A DNA stretch of 64,000 bases from Aporrectodea caliginosa (GCA_020284085.1 JACEVL010000080.1:1195035-1259034); one strand, 5' to 3'. Counted from the stretch's first letter, positions 44,780 through 55,711 are shown. Made by a program: numbers and translations. Notes: generated by a model from the sequence alone, not told the origin.

Positions 44780-44989
44780 CTTTAAACAGGAAACTACCTA
44801 TACCTGCTGCTGAAGATTGAAACAATTACGTCTCTAGAAGGGTTCTAGTTCAGCTTAGTAAAGTTGCTTCAAACAAGCGTTCATCAGTCCATTGAATCTT
44901 GTTAGTTAACTTAATTTTCATGGACGTACAAAGTCAGCGACACACAACGTTTCTTCATAATTATGACCTTACATATTTGTTTTAGAATT

Positions 44990-46620
44990 ACATTAGACAA
45001 TGTCTCACCTGTGTCTGATATTGGTCTCTATTTGAATGTCTGAGCTCTCTACGAATCAAGGCCTTAAAACGAAGGCGTTCTTATCGAACGACCTTCGCCC
45101 AATAGTCTGAGTTTCTGAACCTTGTTTATCTGTCACATAATTACTTGTATGTACGGTGTATTGCTGAACTAGCGCTAGCTCATCGCTTCACGGTGATAAT
45201 TCAAAATGGTACATGAATAGATCAATATAATTATTGCTCGTTACAAATGGCACTAATTATTACTTTTACTTACAGGCTAGCTGTGCCTGTTTGGCAGTCT
45301 TCTTGGCTGTGCCCATATTACCCTTCTGACCTCTGTTGTCCAGTGTCTGAATTTGTGATTACCCGGAGCTTTTCGCTCTTCAGTTAATGGGGAACTTTTG
45401 GTTACGCGAGCGCGTTCTGCTATTAAAATGCGACTGACCTCTTCTATCGTGGGGCTCTCTATTTGGAAATGGCTTCCTCTAGAGCTGCGCTAGCTGCCTC
45501 GGAGAAATACACCGTAATGTACCCATAATAATTGCATAATTTGTTGAAATCTTTATTTTAAGCCGTGGTTGTGCTGGGAGCTCTTCTTAGACAGGCATCT
45601 ACGAATGGAGCTATATAAATTCTCGGCGTGAATGAATGCTTGACTTCTTCAACTGTATGCGATCTTGAATATTCACTATTTATTACGCGTCTAATGTACA
45701 GAGGAAAGTTGCAGTGTCAGGGTCAAAGCTAAAGACGACACGAAGACTGAAGGTTATCAGCGCATTGTAATGATATCAAATCTTTCAACTTCATGCCATT
45801 AATTACATATTCATCTGTCAACATGAAGAGTTAGAAGTTTAATTTATCATTCTCAGCATATGAGGACGAGTGGCCAATCCTTTCTCTCGCCGCCTAATCT
45901 GATAGAGATAGCTAGAGAGAGAAAGAGAGGGAGGAAGGGAGGGAGGGAGATAGAGAATGGGAAACAGACAGAGGGAGACAGACGGTGATACAGAGATAGA
46001 TTAGCGAGAGATTAGATAAGAAAGAGATTGATTGATAGAGAGAGACAGACGGAGAGACAAGGCAAACAGACTGACATTCATAAAGTGGACTGACCATAGC
46101 TACTGGGGGATACAAATAAAGCGATGGCAATTAGTGCAGAAGGATTTTAGCACAGGGAGAATGTAATTAGAAAGAAAAGAAGGATCTACAATAGTCTATC
46201 TGAAATATTACCAGACGCCTAATCTTAAAGAACGGCGTATATTGGATGAAGCGTCGAGATATATAGGTGACGAAAAGAAAAGAAACCTAGACAGAGAGGA
46301 CAACAACGGGGGAAGTGATGAAGTGAAGCACAGCCACACTACAACCATAGGAGACAAAAAGAGAGGAGATCCATGTAACAGCATTAGTAGCCACGTATGG
46401 CTTGGAAGGGCGGACTGAGGTGCTGAGAATGAAAACCAGACGGACTGAATAAGCTCAACCAGCACCATGAGAAGTAGGCCTAAAGGAAGGACTGATTGAG
46501 GGAGCGCCATCGGGCGGTGGAAGCAATTCAGTCAGGTGCCGCAAGGGGCTAGAGAGGGCTAGAGGCATATAGGAGGAATGCGCCATTCTCTGGGCATTGG
46601 AGACGAACCACTCATGACGG
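44990..46620 (+). repeat. Long non-coding repeat unit (partners at 6.9-7.7, 58.6-60.3, 60.8-62.9 kb)
   Basis: In order it holds the AAAACGAAGGCGTTCTTATC module (45065), a LINE-tail fragment (45300-45640), GGTTATCAGCGCATTG (45753), CGAGTGGCCAATCC (45867), a GA-rich tract (45905-46070), CCAGACGCCTAATCTTAAAGAA (46211) and a GCCATTCTCTGGGCATTGGAG block (46581). The same order recurs at about 58.65-60.2 and 60.8-62.7 kb. Confidence 0.65.
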
Positions 46621-46920
46621 ATGCACACAGGATCGACAAGCGACTACAGACGGAAAGAACACAAACGATTCGTGTTCTGCTTCTATTCATCGTATTGTAA
46701 CGTTATTGGGCTGGACAAACTGACCAGGACGACCACCCGATACCTTACCTTATGTCTCGTGAGTCCGGCTCGGACTATAAATAAAGAAGAATTCAACTCT
46801 CTTTCAACATGCAATCATCTTAGTACCCGAGCACTACTAGTTCGTAGTCGAGCGAATTAAACTTTCAAGAACAATCATCTGCGCCAAGTGTACGCTGATG
46901 TCCAATGACCCAAATCAAAC
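46621..46920 (+). repeat. LTR-like fragment (TATAAATAAAGAAGAATTCA)
   Basis: CGATTCGTGTTCTGC..., CGGACTATAAATAAAGAAGAATTCAACTCTCTTTC and a tail to about 46885 look like the promoter/poly(A) part of an LTR. A shorter relative lies at 63010-63117. No retrotransposon coding sequence adjoins it, and ends could not be set. Confidence 0.35.
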
Positions 46921-47659
46921 ATAGTAGAAGACCGATTGGAAACGACCCCAGAGTTTCTCGCACGGTCGCGACAAAGCTGGCGATGCTGACGATGACGACG
47001 AAATAATACCTAAGACGACTGACCGCTTACCCACAGATATTAGAGGGACTCATGGGTGTAAAGTATGATCGACTTTATTTATGTTTCTATTTTATTTAGT
47101 TTTAATTATTCTACAATATTGTATCAATGAGTCAATTAGGCAATCGAGAAGTAGGGTTGTTGGAATCCCATACAGGGCAAATATTTTCTCCAATATTCTG
47201 CTCAGCGGGCGCTCCAATAGCAAAGTCAGCTGTAATGAGTACACTGTCAGTGTGAAAGTCATGTTTCGAGCGAAAGAACCGGCCAACCGCCCTCATATGC
47301 CGAGGCTAAGAAAATGAAGTCGCTAACACTTCAAACCAATGGCTACTCATGAAAGGCTTAAGGAATTGCAACTGTTCTATACGTATTCAGCAATTCCAGC
47401 CATATGGAATGCAGCATCGAATAAAGTTTTGAAACCTTCTAAGATTTTGTGAAGGTTTTCATAGACATCGTTCGCCCTACAAAAATGTGTTCCAGTCATA
47501 ATAACAAGTATTGATGTTTGAAAGTATTAGATCTTCACAGATAACGTTATACATGTGAATTGACGTAGACATTACTTTCTATGATGAATTAAATTTGTTG
47601 TTTTATCTTCAATCATCGTGATCGACGGCGTTCTTCTTGCAGCGTTACGGTTTGGGGCA

Positions 47660-47910
47660 GAGTGTGGGACACGGTAACCTATTGGTTGGGGCGGTCGGCC
47701 TGTAACGCGGAGAGTAAGGGTTCGAGTCTTTATTGAGGCAGTCACTGTGTAGGGACATTCAGCAAATCCCTCACTCTCAGTTGCTCAGCGCCATAAATGA
47801 TCTGTCATATGGTCGTGTGTACACTCAGATGGTCACTGTGCAAAGACATTCAGCAAGTCCATCAATTAGAATTGTTAAGCACCATCTGTCGTGTGTGGTC
47901 TTGCGTATAC
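47660..47910 (+). repeat. tRNA-derived SINE copy 2 with a duplicated body
   Basis: The tRNA-like head (GGGACACGGTAACCTATTGG, B box GGTTCGAGTCT at 47719-47729) is followed by two tandem copies of the ACATTCAGCAAGTCC body (about 47745-47830 and 47830-47905). It occupies the same place in the gene 4 flank as copy 1 does in the gene 2 flank. Confidence 0.75.
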
Positions 47911-48124
47911 TTCTGAACTTCGGAAGGAGGGCAAAATCAAATGGAGTTGTATAGTAGGCCTACTGTATTTTCAAAACACTTTTCCAGTTGTATCTATACC
48001 ACACTAACCTCTTTAACAACATTTTTTATCATTATCAGCATCATCATCATCGTCGTCGTCGTCGTCATCATCATCAATAACGTGCCTCTCTGGACCGATG
48101 CCTTTTTCACAACACGATGAAAGT

Positions 48125-48243
48125 AATAATAATAATATCTTTTCTTTAATAAGCGCCTGACAAACGCACTGCGCTGTACATTTACATGTTATGCAATTTA
48201 AATCTTAACTACAAACAGAACAGACAGCTTGCAATACAAAGTC
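48125..48243 (-). repeat. 115-bp tail repeat, inverted copy of 19340-19460
   Basis: The sequence TTAATAAGCGCCTGACAAACG...GCATAACATGT (reverse strand) interrupts the conserved gene flank between CAACACGATGAAAG and GTCTCTATTCTGGGCTC. Genes 1 to 3 are uninterrupted there, so it is a recent insertion. Confidence 0.75.
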
Positions 48244-48361
48244 GTCTCTATTCTGGGCTCATCTCCAGTCTTTGTGTGGCTAAGGCGTCAAAAGTTGAAA
48301 ATAAATACAGTGTGCATACTCATTAAATCTAAGACCTATTACCGCAGGCAGTCTAAAGATG

Positions 48362-49293
48362 TCAATAATATTTGCTAGAAAAAACACTCATGTTTGCACA
48401 CACATATACCAGAGTTGGTTTTGGCAATTTCCCGTGAATCTTCCATTCAATCGGTTTATCATCGAGGATGTTCTGAAGAGGAACATAACGTACGTCATCT
48501 CTGCATTTCCATGCCTTTTTGCCATCTGCCTCTGTTTCCCAGGTTCCTCCGCCGATGATAAAAGCTCGTTCACTCTCAAGTGCCAAACCAAAGTGCCAAA
48601 CGTCAGATTTGAACTGATTTCTTTCTTGCCAAGTCTCCGTCTCAAAGTTAAATATGAAACAAGTATGCTGTCCAAGTAAAATAACAGATGTTTCCGAAAG
48701 TACAGCTCGCATCAAGTCATAAGCTCGTGGCATAGGCTTTGAAATAAGAGCGCATGTGTTCTTTTGTGTGTTGTACACTTGAACCAGATCGAGGATATAG
48801 TTATCTTTATCTCCACCGCCGAAGATATAGAGCGAACTCTTGACTGGAACACAGTTACCTGAGTTCTTGACAGAGTGAACCAATGTTCCAACTGCGGCGC
48901 ATTTGTCAGTGATTGCGTTGTAGGCTTCAACGGTGTCTAGAACGCATAGAACGCATTCATCATAACACCCAACACCTCCGCATATGTACAATACTTCATC
49001 GATAAACGCTGCGCTGTGTCTACGTCGGCCTTGAACTAAAGAAGAGCATTTCACCCAACCAGAAATCTGTTTGTATTTCCAGATTTCATCATTTTTGGCT
49101 CCTACTCCAGTGATGTACATCGTGTTACTGTAAACGGCGGCGAATGCTTGGACAGTCATTTCAGTCGGAATTTGTTCTTGTGTTGAGATTTCGTTTGGCC
49201 GATGAAGATTTAATTTTATGACGTCCTTCGTTACTGTGACGCCATCACTTAATCCCACGACAATTGCACAGTTTTCAAACTGTGTAGTGGTTT
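48362..49293 (-). CDS. TRIM-Kelch gene 4, exon 2 (Kelch beta-propeller)
   Basis: Acceptor TTCAACAG|AAACCACT opens a 309-codon exon in the phase set by exon 1, completing a protein of about 684 aa. Blades include RRRHSAAFIDEVLYICGG, KSSLYIFGG...VQVYN, a RAYDLMRAVLSETSVILLG strand and RAFIIGGG. Compared with gene 1 it has a small insertion (about 5 residues, CYDECVLC region) after the first GG blade, in a loop that faces partners in Kelch propellers. It has no stops or shifts, so with gene 1 it is one of two intact members. Confidence 0.88.
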
Positions 49294-49965
49294 CTGTTGA
49301 AGCAGTGAAAATAATTCATTTATGGCTGGAAGTTGAACTAAGCATTAATTAATTTGCTTATTACTAATAAATATTTAGTTGCGTAGTTTTGAAAGAAATG
49401 TCGTTTGTAGGCCTACATATGAGACAAACATTTAATTCACTAAAATCTAATATAAGCGAATTTAATATATTCACATCTCGGCAACGTTTGTCGGTTTTTC
49501 AACGTTTAAACTGCACTTAACCTCATTTCTACATAAGTTTGGCCCTAAAATGAAGCTAAGATTTACGTGGTTATAACATGTCGCTAGGCTTGGAGCAAGT
49601 TACCTTTTGCAGGATTCTAAACCGTTATTTAAGCCGCCTCTTAACCGGTATTAAACACACTCTGTAGGCAGCTCAATGATTTTCGACAGAATTCCTTCAT
49701 GAGACGAAGGAAATATCCACGTCTACATAAGATACATATAATCTGATAATAATATCAATATGAAAATTTCAGTAGTAGTAGTAGGTTGCGCATCATCCGA
49801 TGGATGCTTCAATGAGCAAATGCCAGGTCGTTAATTCGTGGTTTCTTCGATAAGATGGCCAAACCTTAACGACATCACAGTGATTGCTCAGTGGCCAATA
49901 TTTATGTGCAAAGAATTATTGTATGTTAGAAAATTAACGGAGAAATTGTATTCAGGAAATATTAC
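49294..49965 (-). other. Intron of TRIM-Kelch gene 4
   Basis: 672 bp, donor GTAATA and acceptor TTCAACAG. It is the shortest of the four introns and has no inserted element, so it is closest to the ancestral intron. It aligns with the non-inserted parts of the gene 2 and 3 introns. Confidence 0.75.
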
Positions 49966-51088
49966 CTTGTATGTTTCCCACAACGTTTTTGTTGAATTTC
50001 TGTAAAACGTCCTTTAAATCTCTTGTTTGGAAAGAAATTTCTACTGAATGATGTTTACGACCAATGAATGCCTCGTGATCTCTTTCTAATTCATCTGCTC
50101 TAGTAACTAATTCGTCAACCGAACTGCAGATGTCACTGGCCGATCCTTTTGATGTCAGTTCAGTGCAGTATGCTTCAAAACTTCTCAATATTGTGCAATA
50201 TCTGTCCATTTCTTCCATTCCAGTTTCCATTTCCTTTAGTTGCTTTGATTTTATTACAGATAACTCATCCAAAAGCGATTTTGTCTGCTCATCTATCATA
50301 TCTTTGAGTTCCTGATTTCTTTTTTGAATTGCTTTTTCCTTATCGACTATTACCTTAAGAAAATCTGCCTTTCTGGTCTCCGCATTCTTTCTAAAGAACA
50401 ACATTTCATCTGCACAGATCGATACCTTTGATGAGTGTTTACCAATCCCTCGGCGAAATTCTTCCTCTACAGAGGTGACATCTTTGCAATCGTGCAACTT
50501 GTGACTCTCAACAAAACAAGAAACGCAGACGATTTTCTTGCAGTCTGCGCAGTAGTAGTCTAATGGTTTCTCAGTGTGTTTGCTGCAGTATATTGTAGTA
50601 AATGGTCGCGTCAATTCTGATTCAGTGTCGATTCCAATTTTTATCACTTGGTGATTTCTGCTCTGTTTCTGAAATTGATGAACTTTCACGCAGCTGTCGC
50701 AGTAGTTATCTTTGCATTCTAAGCATGTCATCGTGGCTGTTGGTATCTCTCCTGTTTTGTCTTCATTCCTGAGATTACACAAATCGCAGAAGATGATGGC
50801 TCTCTCCATTTGTATTCTAGTCTTGAACTCCAAGAGGTTTTTCATGAAGACATTTTTCTGTACACCATTCATTCCATCATCAGAAATGATGAACTCTTTC
50901 CTACACAACGGACAAGGCATCATGTCTCCTGACATCAATTGCGCCGCTTCTGCAGTGCGTTTCAGGCATTCAAGGCAGAATGTGTGAATGCATGGCAACA
51001 TTCTTGGATCCGTGAATGCTCTCATGCAGATTGGACATTCTGTCATCTCTCTAAGTTGCTTTTCAACTGTTCCTCCTGCGTCCGCCAT
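49966..51088 (-). CDS. TRIM-Kelch gene 4, exon 1 (RING, two B-boxes, coiled coil)
   Basis: The start is the ATG at 51088 (MADAGGTVEKQ), which aligns with gene 3 and has AAGATGG context. The open frame extends 13 codons upstream without a better ATG. RING CPICMRAFTDPRMLPCIHTF...CPLCRKEF, B-box 1 (CDLCNLRNED...), B-box 2 (CSKHTEKPLDYYCADCKK) and a long coiled coil are complete. 374 codons end at donor CAAG|GTAATA in phase 1. With its intact Kelch exon this gene and gene 1 are the best candidates for functional TRIM-Kelch ubiquitin ligases. Confidence 0.92.
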
Positions 51089-51614
51089 CTTTACTTGTCC
51101 AAAAATGTTTTTAAGCGAGAACAGCAAATGAAAATTATTTGGTTATTTTCCATGCTAATGTCATTCATCAGATTATCAACGAAGTGGGATAAGTTATGGC
51201 ATTAGACATTGTATTATATCAAAGTGGAACTGAGTCAGCTTAGGGGACATTGGTTATCTAATTCAAGAAATGGAGAGGCATGGAAACTTTGCTATGTCCA
51301 TCAGTTTCGCCATGGTTTGACACTAAAGACAGGATCCTATGAGCCATCCTTTGTCGTCATTCTGTCAACTTCTTAAGACCTTCTTAATTGATGGCTAATT
51401 GGTGCATTTGATCAGGGAAGCTGCTGGTGAATTCCTCGTATAGTACGCTGTATGAATGCGTGCCTCCATTACATTACATCACAACTAATACAATACCGTA
51501 GAATTCCAGGTCGTTGAAATTCACTTGAAAATAGAGTTGAATCTAGTAGCCTACTCCTTAAATGTTACGAGCGATGTGATAGACTTTAGTCTTCAACATT
51601 TTAGGTTTTTGTGC
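51089..51614 (-). other. Upstream flank of gene 4
   Basis: It aligns with the gene 3 flank (40795-41004 and 42258-42582) and, near the gene, with that of gene 1. No core promoter motif can be chosen with confidence. Confidence 0.6.
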
Positions 51615-51622
51615 AACTCGAT

Positions 51623-52651
51623 CAGAGGCGGCACATCCTATTAGGCACGCAGGCACAGTGCCTACTGAAAATACGGTTCCATAAGGCACGCTCCACTGCG
51701 TGCCTACCTATTTATGCGTACCTGCTTTGTTATATTTATGATTTATGATTATTTATTATGTCTGCAAACATTTTCAGTCTTATGTCAAATTCGTGAGAAG
51801 AGCATGAAATGCGTTTCTCCTGAATGTGTTGTTCGCGATAATCGACGCGATTCCTCTCGGTAGGAGCGCTAGTATGCTTTTGACCGTTGACGCAAGTTTT
51901 GCGAAGCCTTGTTTTATGTATTATCCTTGCTTTGTAGCTGTCGTCATGCCGGAAGTACTATTACTTCTATCATGTCCGCTGCAATGGCTGCATAATTATG
52001 TCACTGAGCGAGAAATTATTATCATATTCAGTTTAGCATTAGATACATTGAAGTTTGAGTTTTCAAGTTTTCATAAATCTATCGAACTATTCAGACACTA
52101 TCAGGATTCCGGAATGGATAAATTCGTCTGCCTGACTTATGTCCTGCAACAACAACTGTATCTGCAGTAATCGAACACTTTAGAGTCAAATCTGTTGAGG
52201 TGCGCGGATTATTTGATCAACTTCAACTTCTGATGGAGCTACTCTTGGTTGTGCCCGCATCTAGTGCGACGGCAGAACGCAGTTTCAGCGCACTTCGACG
52301 TTTAAAAACTTATTTGCGATCAACGATGTCACAGGAGAGGCTGAACCATGTCACCCTACTGCACGTGCATCAGAATAGACTAGACTGCTTGGATATTAAG
52401 TCCATTCAGACGGCGTTCGTTTCAGGGAACGACTACCGTCGGAGCGTCTTCATTGATTAATGTGTTCCTAGATTTCACGCAAATTGAGGGATGAGCCGGT
52501 ATGACGGTGTTCACTGTTCATTAGTGACTACTGACTAGTCAGGTACTGTCAGTAAGCACTATTAGACTATGACATATATTCTCTTACTTTAATAGTAAGC
52601 ACCCATTTCCCTCCGTGCCTACCTAATTTTGAACTGGTTGTGCCGCCCCTG
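51623..52651 (+). mobile_element. hAT transposon, 1029 bp, internally deleted
   Basis: Ends CAGAGGCGGCACA and TGTGCCGCCCCTG are flanked by AACTCGAT (51615-51622, 52652-52659). The paralogous gene 3 flank keeps the empty site (42583-42590). Subterminal AGGCACG/GTGCCTAC repeats are present. Only the transposase C-terminus remains inside. Confidence 0.93.
52130..52460 (+). pseudogene. hAT transposase C-terminal dimerisation domain fragment
   Basis: The open frame reads LLLVVPASSATAERSFSALRRLKTYLRSTMSQERLNHVTLLHVH, the hAT C-terminal dimerisation domain with its Ser-Ala-Thr-Ala-Glu-Arg-Phe-Ser core. It ends with a natural stop near the element's right end. The frame stays open upstream to about 52130; the BED finger and catalytic core are deleted. 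Confidence 0.85.
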
Positions 52652-52659
52652 AACTCGAT

Positions 52660-53394
52660 GCATTCCATCCAGATTGGTTTGATTGGCATAACACGTTTCT
52701 GCTTGAGCCATATCAGTTTTCGATTGATCTTCTCCAGGAGATTATGAACTATTTACTACGGTTTCTTATGAAGCGGCAAATCGATTGATGCTTTGTTCGT
52801 CATGATAATGGCGCTATAGAAATGGCTGAAGTTAATAATAATAAAAAAACTGTTCAGTAACTGAAATTTTTGCCTCAGTGTATCTAATTCATATCCTCGA
52901 TATAATTATTGTAAAAAAACTGAAAACTTAACAATGCGATGAGGCCCAATTTGTCAGACAGAACATTTATAGAGGTCGACATCTCCGTATTGAAAAATGG
53001 GTTGACATCTTTTGTCATCGCCGTTTATGTCTTCCAACTATCTTCCTGCTTGATCGTGGACTTTGCTGTGAAGGTTGGATGATATTCACGTCATTTGTTT
53101 TGGTTATTTTGTGATTGTATCGTTTAGTATTGGAAACCAGGTTACTACATCTTCGATGATTTATTCATGCGCCACGCAAACTAAGATGTTTGGTAGTAAC
53201 CTCCTCACAAGTTTGCTGAATTGTTTATTAATCTCAGTGGCATATTATAACTTCAAAAACTAATTTTGACTTTAAATGTAAATGTTGTTGTTCAAAGTTC
53301 CAGTTGTATAAAACGTCTCACCTACTAGCGTATTTTCTCCAAAGCAGATGCTGAGCTGACGGTATTTATAAAACATCAGTTGCTTTAGCAACTG
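52660..53394. other. Continuation of gene 4 upstream flank; LINE tail
   Basis: 52660-52745 aligns with 42591-42680. A GATAATGGCGCTATAGAAATGG LINE tail ends at 52826. The remainder to 53394 shows no gene. Confidence 0.45.
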
Positions 53395-53880
53395 ATTATA
53401 GTTGTATTGTATTGTATTTGTTAATTTATATAGCGCTGCTCACAGCAGTAGCCATTTAGTAGCGCTCCCAGTGCGAGAGCCACTAGAGAAGAAGAAGGTT
53501 TTGAGTAGGGAGAAGGCTGAAGGAAGAGACCCAGAAAAAATGGTAACACGTATACAGAAGAAGGAAGGGCATTCCATAGGGAGAGCAAAATAATGGTAAA
53601 AGATCTAGTTTGGGCCATGATAGTGGTCCCAACTCGTGGAACAAAAAGAGTATGCCTGACTAAGGAGCGGAGAAGTCGATGAGAAACTGGAGAGAGGAGA
53701 GAATGCGATCCCTAAGATATTTAGGAGCAATGGCCAATTTGGACTTAAGGACTAGGACAAGAACTTTGAACTGAATTTGGGCTGTGAGAGGAAGCCAGTG
53801 TAATTGATTGATCATAAACGAGGAGATATGGCAGAATTTAGTATTAGTACAGCTAGTAAAAACCATCGGAACACCCATAG
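53395..53880 (-). pseudogene. LINE C-terminal fragment on the minus strand
   Basis: The minus strand reads MINQLHWLPLTAQIQFKVLVLVLKS (LHWLP block), PKYLRD, VPRVGTTIMAQTRSFT and LSLWNALPSSV, the usual end of a LINE RT ORF. It is followed by an AATACAATACAA tail at 53399-53420. It is 5' truncated and frameshifted. Confidence 0.75.
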
Positions 53881-53949
53881 TGGTCTGCTGTTTTCAACGG
53901 GGTGGTTAACAGACGGTGGATAAAAAAAATAAAGCATAACCTGTATCAA

Positions 53950-55625
53950 CCAGAGATGGGTACGATTAGCTATAATTGCTAATCGATTAGAATTAAAATT
54001 AGCAGCAGCTAATCGATTAGCAGTTAGAATTAGATTTTGATAATCGATAGTTAGGACGATATAATTGCTTAATGAATTTATCAAAATTTTAATCAAAGCA
54101 CAGCAAGTCACTAGGCTTACAGCAAGTTGCTGTAGCCTATGACAATATCTAAAGCTGTAGCCTATTACAATAGGGTCTGCCTAAAGCCGCACAACTGCTA
54201 TATATATATATATATATGCGAACAGTCCACAAACCAGCAAGCAACACCACATCGGTCAATACATGCTGCAGCTATTGATATCGCAGTAAAACTGCATACT
54301 AGTGTTTCTAACTATGTCATGAAACATATCCTGTATTTTATCGTATTTAATAATTTCATTGATTTTCATGATAACTGGCGTGAATACAACTTCCATTTTA
54401 ACGCAAGGATTCTTTTCATCAATTTAACTTCTATTTAGGCCTACGCAAAGAATTATTTTATCAATCCAGCTTCTATTTAAGCAGGGAGATAAGTGAAACA
54501 ATAAAATACGCTAAAATACAGGTTTTCCGATATTGCTACTGCATAAGCTCACTATTGCATCTGAACCTTGCAAAATGTTAAAAGTTTAGACCAAGAGTGG
54601 TGAAACTTAATCCTAATATTGGGTCTATGCAGTTTATCTGCATGAAGCGCCATATGTTTGTCAACTTGAACTCACATTAACGTGACTGACAAAGTGTGAC
54701 GATCAGTGCGACCACTCTCCATTTTCTGAAATCCCAAGCTCTTGCCAGAAAAATTCCAATATTGGCCAAAAGTGTAAAAAAAATCCCAAGTTACCGAAAA
54801 GAAAAAAAGTTGTGAGGAAATATGAAATGCTTTAACTTTTAGCAATCACAATTATTCACAAAAATGCCTAGTTAAGAAATCGCAAAGAAAAAACTGAAGC
54901 ATAACATTGAACTAACAATGGTTACAGGTTACAATAATGATAAACGTCTTTCAGACTGAGTGAGTTTTTCTAATCTGATTCGCTGCCACTGTTGCAAAGT
55001 ACGGTAAAAACTAGTCTGTAGACTTTAGAAAAAATCTCAAGATTGCTAGGCAATATCCCCAGATCCCAAGTCGGACCCCAAAATCCCAAGATCTTGGAAA
55101 AAATCCCAAGCAGTGGTCGCACTGGTGACGATAAGTTGGCTTCCAATTAGCGTTGATAATGTTTTACCGCATTTTTGCACTACCCTGCCAATTTAACCCT
55201 TCCTTCCGATATCACTTTTATCTCAGTATTTTAAAAGAACATTTTGACAAATTGTGTATAATTTTTATTATCAGTTGCCTGCGCAACTATTGTGAGAAGC
55301 ATAGAGAACTAAGCGCAGAAATGAGAAATGGTGCTGGTGCCCGAGGTTTATAACCATGAAAGATATAATTGAAAGCTTGAAACAGCCTTCAGATAAATGA
55401 GTAAGTAAGTATATTCTTCAACTCAATGCTAATAAACTGATTCTTAATTAACGCGTTGTCAGCTTAATTTTCAAACGTCTAATCGATCAGCTAATCGATT
55501 TTCGATTAGAATTAGCTGAGAATGGCTAATTAGTTAGAATTAGAATTAGCTACAGACGAGAGCTAATCGATCAGAATCGGAATTAGCTGCTTGTCTAATC
55601 GGTTAGCTAATCGATTAGCATATAC
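53950..55625. repeat. Element with inverted arrays of GCTAATCGATTAG
   Basis: Clusters of AATTAGCTAATCGATTAG-type units lie at 53965-54060 and 55480-55620. The left side starts CAGAGATGGGTACG, a hAT-like end; I could not find a matching right end. Between the arrays are a minisatellite pair related to 3820-4055 (54410-54490) and a nested hAT MITE. Confidence 0.5.
54704..55124. mobile_element. hAT MITE, 421 bp (CAGTGCGACCACTC ends)
   Basis: Ends CAGTGCGACCACT and AGTGGTCGCACTG are flanked by GTGACGAT (54696-54703, 55125-55132). The interior repeats AAATCCCAAG, echoing the AAACCCAAG repeats of the 30177 hAT, so it is a diverged relative. Confidence 0.92.
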
Positions 55626-55711
55626 AGATATCTGGTTTTGGTTACTAAGTGTACATGAGGTTACTTACTTCCTTTACAGGCAATGTACAAAGTAATGACC
55701 GACTCAATTAA

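Noticed and set aside
49966..51127. Gene 4 start 13 codons upstream of 51088
   Set aside because: The upstream frame has no ATG, and the aligned genes 2 and 3 start at the MAD ATG in AAGATGG context.
52200..52460. Domesticated hAT-dimerisation gene
   Set aside because: It lies between intact hAT ends with an 8-bp duplication and a paralogous empty site, so it is simply the transposon's own remnant.
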